In this document: piece by piece, positions 8,472 through 15,992 of the stretch
How the letters are laid out: every line of letters begins with the position of its first letter
Numbering within the stretch: position 1 is the stretch's first letter
Source of the DNA: an uncultured Lachnospiraceae bacterium
Lineage (GTDB): Bacteria; Bacillota; Clostridia; Lachnospirales; Lachnospiraceae
DNA: 22,667 nt
Reading direction: 5' to 3'
NCBI GenBank assembly: GCA_910585255.1
Contig: CAJUEI010000021.1
Coordinates: forward strand, 4,505 to 27,171
Program-made: the position numbers and the translations under genes
The notes under the pieces: generated by a model
Told to the model about the DNA's origin: nothing
Databases searched by the model: none
The model's input: only the letters and a program-made list of their open reading frames with translations

Positions 8472-11400
8472 ATGTTAAAACATTTCATAAAACAGTCAAA
8501 AAAGATACTTGCCGGTGCAATGGCAATATTCATGGTGGCTTCTTCCGCTTTATCAGCTCAGGCTTATACGGAGGTACCAAAAGAAGAAGTAATATTATAT
8601 AGAATGGGAACAGAGGCAGAAGAAGCATTGTATGGAGTTCGTACCTGGAAATTTGATGGTTCGGAAGGTTCTTATACAGATGCAACTCCACGAAAAGATA
8701 CATTTGAATTTAATACAATGACAATCGATGCGACACAGAGCGGAAATGGAGTAAAATTTAATGAAGGAAGCGGCTGCACGCAGTTTGAACCGACAGTAAT
8801 AGCTGAGATTCCGTCTGCCGGGAATTATACGCTTTCTATTACAGCAAAGTTTTGGTCTGGTGCTACTGTGACAGTGGACGGAAAAGAATCTGAACCACAG
8901 AACAGTGATGTTACATTGACATTTAAGGGAGAAACAAAAGACGGAAAGATTACATTAAAGACAGCTAATAATGGAATATGGGTAAAATCTATTTCTGTAA
9001 ATTGTGAAAAACCGATTAGTTCGGAAGAGTTATATGGCGATCGGGAATGGATTTTTGACGGTTCAGAAGGTTCTTATACAGATACTGTACATCGAACCGA
9101 TATATTTTCATTTAATCAGATGACAATTGATGCAACACAAAGTAAAAATGGTGTATACTATAACCCTGACAAGACATGTACACAGTTTGAGCCAACCGTT
9201 ACGGCTACCATTCCGGCAGTTGGGAATTATCAGCTGACGATAACCGGTTATTTTTATTCAAAAGCAACCGTCAGTGTAGATGGAAAGGAAGTCGCTACGG
9301 GAAGCGGTGACAAAGTGTTAAATTTTGGCGGTGCAGTAAAAGACGGTGTGATTACTTTGGTAATGGCAGGAGATGGTGCATGGATAAAAAATATAAAAGT
9401 AACTTGTACAAAAGGTTATGATCCGATTCAGTCCTATATTGAAGACAGAAAGACGGATGTATGGGATTTTGGCGGTGTAGAAGAAACAGACAGCGGAAAA
9501 TACACCAACTATATTACAAAAAGTTTTTATAACGAGTTGGATGAAGCATTGTTTAAATCAAAGGGAATTTTTGAGAAAGCTGGACAGTATACATTTGGTG
9601 ATCTGACATGGCTTCATCAGGACAGTGATCGTATTTATTACAATAGTGATGACGATAAGACAGGTGGGGTTCATAGTGCCGATAATAACGCAAATAAATA
9701 TAAATATGACTTTGAAGACGGCTATATTAGTTTAGGTGCTTATTATGCAGCAGGAGTGGGCTCTAGTGACGGAATGGGAGGACGGTGTGTAGAGATTAAA
9801 AACGTGCTTCCAGGTGATGTAATTACAGCTTATATGATGGTAGAAAATGCAGATATGGATTTACATTTCCTTTATCAAGGCAGCGAAGGAGAACAGGATG
9901 ATGTGGTTCGGCTGATTACAAAGGAATATACAAAAAAAGAATTTACTGCAGAATATGCCGGAACCTATAAATTATATCTGAATAATGGTGCCGGGAAACC
10001 TAGATTTTTACGTGTTACCAGAACACCGGATGTTTTGATAAAGGGGAAAATTAATCTTTCCGGCAGTGATATTGCAGATTATCAGGTAGTATTAGAAGAT
10101 AAAAATTCTGGAAAACGTATCAATGCAGCACTTTATCAGGATGGAACATTTGCGGCATTGGTTCCTGCCAATACAACTTTAACCGCAATTTTAACTGGTG
10201 CAAAAGGGTATGGATTTACTGATCAGTCAAAAAGCATTACAACTCAGACGGCAGTAGTAGAAAATATTGAATTAATAGTAGAAGCAAAAAGTCTATCGGT
10301 ATTGTCTGGAACAATTTCAGGCTTTGCAAGTGATTTTGATCCATCAAATTTAAATTTGGTCTTGTCTTGTACCGATCCGAATTTATTAAAAGAACAAGTA
10401 ACATTAAAGATTGCAGAGGATTGGACGTATTCGGCAGAAGTAGAGAATGAGGTAGAGTATCAGCTTTCTATGACCGGAGCAAATGACTATGAATTAACCG
10501 AAGATATTATTGTAAAATTAACAGGCAATGACACAAGAAATATTGCAGTAAAAGCAAAGTCAGAGTATCCGGTGTCAGGAAAATTTATCGGACTGGGAGC
10601 AGATGCTCAAGTGACAGAAGTTACATTTACCAATCTAGAAGATAAATACAGTTATACCGGAACCATAACAGCAGAAGGCTATACCGGAAATTTAAGAAAT
10701 GGTAATTATGAAATTACCGCACCTGTAAATGGTTATACTATGGTTGCTCATATTGTGGTAAATAACGCTGCTGCAGAGAAAGATTTATACTATCTCTCTA
10801 CAGCAAAGGAAGAAATTGCTTTGGTGTCGGATATCTATGTAGGCTATCCAAGCGATCAGGTAGAAGCAGATGCTTATCAATACTCTACAATGAGAGAAGC
10901 CATGAAAGCATGTGCGGCAATGAATCCGTCCAGTGAAGCAGAGCGAATTACAGTTCATATTTATCCTGGTGTTTATCGGGAACAGATTGTAGTAGAAACG
11001 CCGTACCTGACCTTTGTAAATGATTTTCCGGATCAGGAAGTACTGCTGACATGGTATTATGGAGTAGGTTATCAATATTATAGTGCAAGTGAAGACGGTT
11101 ATTATAACGAAAATCTTGCATTTGATAAATATTCGCAGAACAGTGTGAATAAGTGGGGAGCTTCCGTTTATTTAAAATCAAAAGCAACCGATTTTAGGGC
11201 AGAAAATATTATATTTGAAACTTCTTTTAACCGCTATATAACAAAAGAAGAAATAGAAGACGGTGCTCAGCCGGATATGAAAGAAGCCATTCGTGTTTTG
11301 CGTGAGGAAGGCTTAGATGTTACAACAAAATCCGCAACAGAGAGAGCCTGTGCATTGGCAGTAGATGCCGATCGTGCAGAATTTAAAAATTGTACGATTT

Positions 11401-13241
11401 TAGGAAGCCAGGATACGTTATTTATTCAGTTAAACACACACACCTATTTTAAAGAATGTTTTATTTCTGGAAATACAGATTATATTTTTGGAGATGGAGA
11501 TGCTGTATTTGATCGCTGTGAGTTGCAGTGGTATGGCTATAAAGATCAGCCGGCAGGCGGTTATATTACGGCTGTACAAAATCAGGCTCCGAATGGATGT
11601 CTGTTCTTAGACTGTACTGTAACTTCCAATAAAGAGTTACAGGTAGGAGAAGGCTGTTTTGGACGTCCATGGAGAGAGGGAGCTCATGTAGTATTTTTAA
11701 ATACAATTTTAGAGTCAGAAAATATGATTCGTGCCGCAGGATGGTCGGATATGAGCGGAGGAAAAGCAGAAAATTCTTTCTTCCGTGAATATAATACTAC
11801 TTTACAGGATGGCACACCTGTCGATACTTCAGGGCGAGTAAAAGATACCGTAATAAGTGCAGAAGAAGCGGCAGCGGTTCATACCGAAGATTATTTTGCA
11901 GGCTGGAAGCCATATTATTATGAAGAAAAGGAACCAGAAGTTGATCCAGATAAGATTGTATCAGTAGAAAAATTTGATGATTTTACAATAACAATTTCAA
12001 AAGACGGAATCAGTAAAGAAGAGCTTTTAGGAAAAGTTCCGACCCGTGCAGCAGTAACTTGTGCATCCGGGGAAGAAAAGGAAATGGTCGTAATATGGAG
12101 TGATTCTGAATTAGAAGAGATTTATACAGAAGAAACCGAATTAACATTGACAGGAACATTAGAAGAAGCAGAAGAAATTACTGTAACAATAAAAGTAATT
12201 TTAAAAGTTTCAGATGATCCAGAAGATCCAACCGAACCAAGCAACCCAGAAGATCCAAGTGATCCGACTGATCCAAGTGATCCAACCGATCCAACCGATC
12301 CAACGAATCCAGAAGATCCAACAAACCCAAGTGATCCAGAGGAACCGACCGATCCAGAAGATCCAACGAACCCAAGTGATCCAGAGGAACCGACCGATCC
12401 AGAAGATCCAACGAATCCAAGTGATCCAGAGGAGCCAACCGATCCAACGAATCCAGAAGATCCAACCAATCCAAGCGATCCAGAGGAACCGACAAAACCA
12501 GATGACCCAGAGAAGCCAAGCCGTCCAAATCGTCCGTCCTATGATGACGATGAGGAAGACGATGACGAAGATTTTTACGAAGAGGAAACCGAACTGAATG
12601 ATTATGAACAGAACCGAGTAGAAGATGCTTTAGGAAGTACAGCAGTGATTCAGGATGTAGTAGAAAGCAAAGAAGGAAAGCTGGTTATTTCCAATAAACA
12701 AGAACTGGTATTTTGTGAAAAGAATGGTACTCTTTCAAAAGATAAGTGGCAGAGTGTCGATGATTCCTGGTATTATTTTGGTTCCGATCATAAAGCAGTA
12801 AGCGGCTGGCTTAAGACACAGGATAAATGGTATTATCTGAATCAGAGTGATAAGAAAATGGAGACAGGCTGGCTGAAAAATTCTGATGGAAAGTGGTACT
12901 TATTAGACAGTATAAATGGAGATATGAAAACTGGCTGGCAGATACGGGGAGGAAAGTGGTATCTGTTGGATGAAGTAAACGGAGATATGAAAACTGGCTG
13001 GCAAATGCGGGACAATAAGTGGTATTTATTAGACAGTGTAAATGGAGATATGAAAACTGGCTGGCAGATGCGAGGCGGAAAGTGGTATCTGTTAGATGGT
13101 ATAAACGGAGTAATGAAGACCGGATGGCAAAGAACGGCAGACGGCAAATGGTATTATATGTATGCGTCAGGAGAGATGGCTGTTAATATCGTTACACCAG
13201 ATGGTTATCAAGTAGATTATTCTGGAGCATGGATTCATTAA
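8472..13241 (+). CDS. Giant secreted pectin methylesterase (CE8 pectinesterase) with wall-binding repeats
   Basis: It hydrolyses methyl esters of polygalacturonate, making pectin accessible to lyases. The ATG at 8472 follows AAAGGAAGG by six bases and starts a clear signal peptide ending ASSALSAQA. Two tandem modules of about 125 residues (54-180 and 188-314) share a W-x-FDGSEGSYTD start. A third beta-rich region (about 315-530) and carboxypeptidase-regulatory-like domains (about 530-770) follow. The CE8 beta-helix is about 780-1150: YPGVYREQIVV, GSQDTLF (Asp981), GNTDYIFGDGD (Asp1003) and GCFGRPWR (Arg1065, Trp1067), which match the two Asp, Arg and Trp of characterised pectinesterases in order and spacing. 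Then an Ig-like domain, a Pro/Asp/Thr linker, an acidic patch and seven wall-binding repeats. All catalytic residues are present. The C-terminal 190 residues closely resemble those of the lyase next door. Confidence 0.95.
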   Translation: MLKHFIKQSKKILAGAMAIFMVASSALSAQAYTEVPKEEVILYRMGTEAEEALYGVRTWKFDGSEGSYTDATPRKDTFEFNTMTIDATQSGNGVKFNEGSGCTQFEPTVIAEIPSAGNYTLSITAKFWSGATVTVDGKESEPQNSDVTLTFKGETKDGKITLKTANNGIWVKSISVNCEKPISSEELYGDREWIFDGSEGSYTDTVHRTDIFSFNQMTIDATQSKNGVYYNPDKTCTQFEPTVTATIPAVGNYQLTITGYFYSKATVSVDGKEVATGSGDKVLNFGGAVKDGVITLVMAGDGAWIKNIKVTCTKGYDPIQSYIEDRKTDVWDFGGVEETDSGKYTNYITKSFYNELDEALFKSKGIFEKAGQYTFGDLTWLHQDSDRIYYNSDDDKTGGVHSADNNANKYKYDFEDGYISLGAYYAAGVGSSDGMGGRCVEIKNVLPGDVITAYMMVENADMDLHFLYQGSEGEQDDVVRLITKEYTKKEFTAEYAGTYKLYLNNGAGKPRFLRVTRTPDVLIKGKINLSGSDIADYQVVLEDKNSGKRINAALYQDGTFAALVPANTTLTAILTGAKGYGFTDQSKSITTQTAVVENIELIVEAKSLSVLSGTISGFASDFDPSNLNLVLSCTDPNLLKEQVTLKIAEDWTYSAEVENEVEYQLSMTGANDYELTEDIIVKLTGNDTRNIAVKAKSEYPVSGKFIGLGADAQVTEVTFTNLEDKYSYTGTITAEGYTGNLRNGNYEITAPVNGYTMVAHIVVNNAAAEKDLYYLSTAKEEIALVSDIYVGYPSDQVEADAYQYSTMREAMKACAAMNPSSEAERITVHIYPGVYREQIVVETPYLTFVNDFPDQEVLLTWYYGVGYQYYSASEDGYYNENLAFDKYSQNSVNKWGASVYLKSKATDFRAENIIFETSFNRYITKEEIEDGAQPDMKEAIRVLREEGLDVTTKSATERACALAVDADRAEFKNCTILGSQDTLFIQLNTHTYFKECFISGNTDYIFGDGDAVFDRCELQWYGYKDQPAGGYITAVQNQAPNGCLFLDCTVTSNKELQVGEGCFGRPWREGAHVVFLNTILESENMIRAAGWSDMSGGKAENSFFREYNTTLQDGTPVDTSGRVKDTVISAEEAAAVHTEDYFAGWKPYYYEEKEPEVDPDKIVSVEKFDDFTITISKDGISKEELLGKVPTRAAVTCASGEEKEMVVIWSDSELEEIYTEETELTLTGTLEEAEEITVTIKVILKVSDDPEDPTEPSNPEDPSDPTDPSDPTDPTDPTNPEDPTNPSDPEEPTDPEDPTNPSDPEEPTDPEDPTNPSDPEEPTDPTNPEDPTNPSDPEEPTKPDDPEKPSRPNRPSYDDDEEDDDEDFYEEETELNDYEQNRVEDALGSTAVIQDVVESKEGKLVISNKQELVFCEKNGTLSKDKWQSVDDSWYYFGSDHKAVSGWLKTQDKWYYLNQSDKKMETGWLKNSDGKWYLLDSINGDMKTGWQIRGGKWYLLDEVNGDMKTGWQMRDNKWYLLDSVNGDMKTGWQMRGGKWYLLDGINGVMKTGWQRTADGKWYYMYASGEMAVNIVTPDGYQVDYSGAWIH
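12218..12530 (+). repeat. Pro-Asp-Glu-Thr linker repeats in the methylesterase gene, with a roughly 45-bp unit
   Basis: A higher-order unit built from gatccagaagatccaacg, then aacccaagtgatccagag, then gaaccgacc recurs about three times between roughly 12300 and 12490, with only a few substitutions between copies. It codes for PTNPSDPEEPTDPED-like peptide. The long near-identity suggests recent expansion. Open frames in other phases here are by-products. Confidence 0.9.
12747..13189 (+). repeat. Seven choline-binding-type cell-wall repeats (methylesterase)
   Basis: Seven Trp-initiated units of 20-22 residues, for example WQIRGGKWYLLDEVNGDMKTG, run to the C-terminal sequence TPDGYQVDYSGAWIH. 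Number, order and flanking sequence match the lyase repeats (same VFCEK-x-GTLSK lead-in, same DGYQVD-x-SGAWI end), so the whole anchor was duplicated or exchanged between the two genes. Confidence 0.9.
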
Positions 13242-13263
13242 TGTAATGTATTATAAGAATAAT

Positions 13264-13294
13264 AAAAAAGGACTGCAGTATGCAGTTCTTTTTT
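13264..13294 (+). terminator. Rho-independent terminator after the methylesterase gene
   Basis: AAAAAAGGACTGCA pairs with TGCAGTTCTTTTTT around a three-base loop, with one G-U pair, and ends in six Ts. It lies 22 bp after the stop codon and isolates the pectinase genes from araC. Confidence 0.92.
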
Positions 13295-13351
13295 GTCGTA
13301 AAATTTGAATTTAAAATAGGAGGTCAAGAAAAGAAGCAGATTCTGAAAAAG

Positions 13352-13432
13352 TGTCAAAAAATGTATTTTTTATGCCAAAAAATGCACTTTTTTGAAATAA
13401 GATTGCAGTTTTTGGTGTAATAGTTATATAAT
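13352..13432 (+). promoter_or_regulatory. araC promoter with the same paired half-sites as the pectate lyase promoter
   Basis: TGTCAAAAAATG (from 13352) and TGCCAAAAAATG (from 13373) start 21 bp apart. The next 50 bp keep the order and spacing seen at 2614-2693: a weak -35 TTGCAG at 13403-13408, then AATAGTTATA and a -10 (TATATA at 13425 or TATAAT at 13427). The first 37 positions align without gaps to the lyase copy with only about six differences. This is evidence for a shared regulator, most simply the AraC protein encoded just downstream. Confidence 0.65.
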
Positions 13433-13517
13433 AAAACATAAGAAAACAATAAGATTTTTTAGGAAATAACGGAATAAATAGATAGGATTGGTTTTAAATT
13501 GAGGGATGGTGAATTAG

Positions 13518-14372
13518 TTGAAATTTTGGCAGGAACAGGGAAAAGTATGGGAGGAGCTTCCGTTTCGAATGTTTTATTTTGGAAGGTCGGAGCAAAAATC
13601 CAAAAATGCCAAACGTTGGCATAAGGAATATATTGAATTATTCTATATACGTCAGGGAGGGCTTACTTTTTTTATTCATGAAAGGCGGTATTCTCTGCGG
13701 AAGAAACAAGTAATGCTGATTAATCAAAATGAGACCTATTCGGTAACAGCGGAACCGGAGAGTGAAGTATTGGTGATTCAGATACCAGTAATTTCTTTTA
13801 AGGGATATATAAAGAAAGAAGAGGAATTTTTTTTTAAAAATCAGTGTCAGGAGGCGGAAGCAGATATTGGGAAACTTTTAAATGAGATGGCAGATATTTT
13901 TGAAAAAAAGGAATATGCCTATGAATTAGAAGTTCAAGCAAAATTTTATCAGCTTTTGCATCGGATTCTTTTAAAATATGGTATGGCTGAGAAACGGAAT
14001 GGAGAGATACTTTATTCCGGTGGACAGGGACGCTTAAGTGAGATTTTGAATTATATGCAGGAAAATTATACACAAGAGATTACACTAGAAAGCCTAGCAG
14101 AAGAGTTTGGATTTTCTTCTGTATATTTATCAAGAATGTTTAAAAAATACGGGAATATGAATTTTAAACAATATCTCCAAAAAATACGGCTAGAACATGC
14201 CTATCATGATTTGCTAAACAGTGATCAAAGTATAGGAGAAATTGCCTTACAGAATGGATTTCCTAGTGCAAAATCACTTACTACTGCGTTTAAACAATAT
14301 TACTATTGTTTGCCTAGTGATTATCGGAAAAATGAAGGAGAGGGAATTGGAAAGCAGACTGCTTTTCGGTAG
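13518..14372 (+). CDS. AraC-family transcriptional regulator, probable regulator of the pectinase genes
   Basis: The product is 284 residues. The N-terminal part (about 25-105) looks like an AraC cupin ligand-binding domain (HKEYIELFYIRQGGLTFFIH...). The C-terminal 100 residues carry the double helix-turn-helix: ITLESLAEEFGFSSVYLSRMFKK as the first and SIGEIALQNGFPSAKSLTTAFKQ as the second, followed by the usual P-x-x-YR. The start is TTG at 13518, about eight bases after GAGGGATGG; earlier ATG or GTG codons in the region run into a stop. An ATG at codon 18 is an alternative but would cut into the conserved start of the cupin. Its promoter shares about 80 bp with that of the pectate lyase, so control of the lyase and of itself is a reasonable inference. 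The inducer is probably a pectin-derived sugar, but nothing in the sequence proves it. Confidence 0.93.
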   Translation: MKFWQEQGKVWEELPFRMFYFGRSEQKSKNAKRWHKEYIELFYIRQGGLTFFIHERRYSLRKKQVMLINQNETYSVTAEPESEVLVIQIPVISFKGYIKKEEEFFFKNQCQEAEADIGKLLNEMADIFEKKEYAYELEVQAKFYQLLHRILLKYGMAEKRNGEILYSGGQGRLSEILNYMQENYTQEITLESLAEEFGFSSVYLSRMFKKYGNMNFKQYLQKIRLEHAYHDLLNSDQSIGEIALQNGFPSAKSLTTAFKQYYYCLPSDYRKNEGEGIGKQTAFR

Positions 14373-14463
14373 AGAAAGCGGAGCTCATACATGTCATAAC
14401 AGGAATACAGGTTAAAAATTAGGAAAGTAACGTTTTGTCTGCAGCAAAGAAAGGATCTTATCT

Positions 14464-15309
14464 ATGAATATTATAATACTTGGTTCCGGCGGCTGTGTCA
14501 GTATACCAAGGGCATGCTGTAACTGCCGCATCTGTACAGAAGCACGTCTGAAAGGATTTCCTTATGCACGAACAGGGTGCAGTCTTTTTATTGAGGAAGC
14601 AAATATATTAATTGATACACCAGAAGATATCAACACTTCATTAAATAATGCCCATATACAGAAAGTGGATCACATTTTATACAGTCATTGTGATCCCGAC
14701 CATACAATGGGAATACGAGTAATTGAACAATTAAAAATGGACTGGCTTGCTGCTTCATTAGGAAAGAAATTATATAATCCAATAGAAGTTGCTTCCTTAC
14801 CAGTGATTCTTGAGGATATCAAAAAGCAAAGTACAAAATATGGCTCAATCCTGGAGTATTATGAATTAAGAGGTCTTATATACACAAAAGGAATTCGCAC
14901 TTTCAAAGATAACAATATTCAGATTGAACTCATTCCAGTAGATGAGCAGGAACATGTGACAGTATTTATTATTTCTTCTGACAGCAAAAAAGTAATTTAT
15001 GCTCCATGTGATGTAAAACCATTTCCAAAATCAGAAAAATTTCAAGGTGCGGATGTTTTGATTATTGGCAATACAATTGTTGGAGAAGTATTAAAAGATG
15101 GCTTTATATTAAAAGAAGATAACCCTCTTAGAAAAGAATTATTTACTTTAAATGAAGTGGATGCGATAAGAAAGCAGTATGGAATAAAAGAAGTAATAAT
15201 TACACATTTAGAAGAGGACTGGGGAAAATCCTATGATGATTATAAAAAATTAGAGAGAGAATGGAGCTTCATTCATTTTGCATACGATGGTTTAAAACTA
15301 TCATTATAA
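14464..15309 (+). CDS. PhnP-like metallo-beta-lactamase-fold hydrolase
   Basis: The product is 281 residues. The N-terminus has LGSGGCVSIPR, then CCNCRIC, then KGFPYARTGCSLF, then ILIDTPEDI. This is followed by the metal-binding SHCDPDHTMG (H-x-D-x-D-H type) and late motifs APCDVKPF, ADVLIIGN and ITHLEEDWG. The early Cys cluster plus the SH-x-D-x-DH motif is the plan of PhnP, the cyclic phosphodiesterase of phosphonate breakdown, and of related uncharacterised hydrolases. No phn genes are near, so a phosphonate role is not supported here and another phosphodiester or cyclic-phosphate substrate is possible. AAAGGA about eight bases upstream supports the ATG. The gene follows araC by 91 bp with no clear terminator between, so they could be co-transcribed. 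Confidence 0.88.
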   Translation: MNIIILGSGGCVSIPRACCNCRICTEARLKGFPYARTGCSLFIEEANILIDTPEDINTSLNNAHIQKVDHILYSHCDPDHTMGIRVIEQLKMDWLAASLGKKLYNPIEVASLPVILEDIKKQSTKYGSILEYYELRGLIYTKGIRTFKDNNIQIELIPVDEQEHVTVFIISSDSKKVIYAPCDVKPFPKSEKFQGADVLIIGNTIVGEVLKDGFILKEDNPLRKELFTLNEVDAIRKQYGIKEVIITHLEEDWGKSYDDYKKLEREWSFIHFAYDGLKLSL

Positions 15310-15332
15310 AATAGAAATCATAAAAGAAGGTC

Positions 15333-15445
15333 TGTCTGCAACTGAAACAACCTCAGGGAATCCAGAGGAAAGCAGCAGACAATTGGAGTAGAGCCGAAAA
15401 TCAATGGTATTATATAAATCCAAACAATAAAAACAATAAAATATA
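15333..15445 (+). pseudogene. Possible remnant of a wall-binding-repeat protein C-terminus
   Basis: After the hydrolase stop, one frame reads ...ADNWSRAENQWYYINPNN and ends at TAA after NKI. The segment W-x6-QWYYINP resembles one choline-binding-type repeat of the kind that ends the two pectinases. There is no start codon with a ribosome binding site, and only one repeat is recognisable, so this may be the tail of a deleted gene or coincidence. A perfect terminator follows 11 bp later, as expected at a former gene end, although it may serve the hydrolase gene. Confidence 0.3.
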
Positions 15446-15456
15446 AAAACTTTTCA

Positions 15457-15501
15457 GAAAAAATTTCCTCAATATCAAAATAGCATTGAGGAAATTTTTT
15501 C
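15457..15501. terminator. Rho-independent terminator, perfect 17-bp stem
   Basis: GAAAAAATTTCCTCAAT (15457-15473) pairs perfectly with ATTGAGGAAATTTTTTC (15485-15501) around an 11-base loop. The right arm ends in six Ts and the left arm has six As, so it could work in both directions. It ends the araC/hydrolase transcription unit. Confidence 0.85.
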
Positions 15502-15530
15502 TATACAGAACCATTCGCTTGAGAAAACCA

Positions 15531-15774
15531 GCCAGGTTTTGGAAAATGCTTTCTCTCTGCAGCGACTTTGGAAGGAAGTTAGAAGGTCTTAACTTCTGCC
15601 TAAAAAAGTAGGATTTGAGGGCACTTGTGCCCGAAAAAGGGGTGTGTTTAGCCCGCTGTACGGGCGAATTGCACCCCGGTCCGTCCGGCTGGATATACTT
15701 TTATGCAGAAGTTTAGTCCTTCTTACTTCCTGGAAACCGGAGCAGCAGAGAGAAAGCATTTTCCAAAATCTGGC
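15531..15774. repeat. Large structured inverted-repeat element (244 bp) with a branched head
   Basis: The arms 15531-15560 and 15745-15774 pair over 30 bp with one G-U (GCCAGGTTTTGG... with ...CCAAAATCTGGC). Going inward, more paired blocks follow in order: GGAAGTTAGAAGG (15574-15586) with CCTTCTTACTTCC (15718-15730); AACTTCTGC (15591-15599) with GCAGAAGTT (15705-15713); AAAAGTA with TACTTTT (15696-15702). The head holds the palindrome GGGCACTTGTGCCC (15619-15632) and GGGGTG/CACCCC enclosing GCCCG-ctgta-CGGGC (15651-15665). The core is much more GC-rich than its surroundings. No protein-coding frame is convincing. It is either a MITE-like element or a structured RNA gene. Its ends resemble those of the element at 2383-2520. 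Confidence 0.8.
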
Positions 15775-15785
15775 GTCCTCCCCAG

Positions 15786-15878
15786 AAAATCCCTCTCCTC
15801 AACATTATCAACCCTCTCTAATCCTCCTCAACTTCTTCCACTTTCCCCAATCCTCCCCTTCTATTCCCCTATAAAACA
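15786..15878. other. 93-nt tract without G on the plus strand
   Basis: From 15786 to 15878 the plus strand has no G at all and is rich in C-runs (ccctctcctc, ctttcccc, tcctcccctt, ctattcccc). The complement has three GGGG runs and several GG or GGG runs. It begins 11 bp after the structured element and ends about 30 bp before the likely potA promoter. Short open frames across it have no ribosome binding site and read as low-complexity Ser/Pro/Leu, so I do not treat them as genes. Confidence 0.8.
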
Positions 15879-15906
15879 GAAATCACAAAATTTTATAACA
15901 TTTTAC

Positions 15907-15935
15907 TTGCATAGAACAGTATTTTCTTTTATTAT
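15907..15935 (+). promoter_or_regulatory. Probable sigma-A promoter of the potABCD operon
   Basis: TTGCAT (15907-15912), a 17-bp spacer and TATTAT (15930-15935) form a good match to the consensus. Transcription would begin near 15942, so an ATG at 15936 would be lost and the first usable potA starts are further on. Confidence 0.6.
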
Positions 15936-15992
15936 ATGCATTATATGATAGATCACAACAAAAATATCGGGAGGAAAAACAATAAAAAAATC

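Noticed and set aside
15936..15938. ATG at 15936 as the potA start
   Set aside because: It lies directly after the likely -10 box, before the expected transcription start, and has no ribosome binding site.
15644..15948. Two short overlapping plus-strand frames before potA
   Set aside because: No ribosome binding site, low-complexity Ser/Pro/Leu product, and they cross the structured element and the G-free tract.
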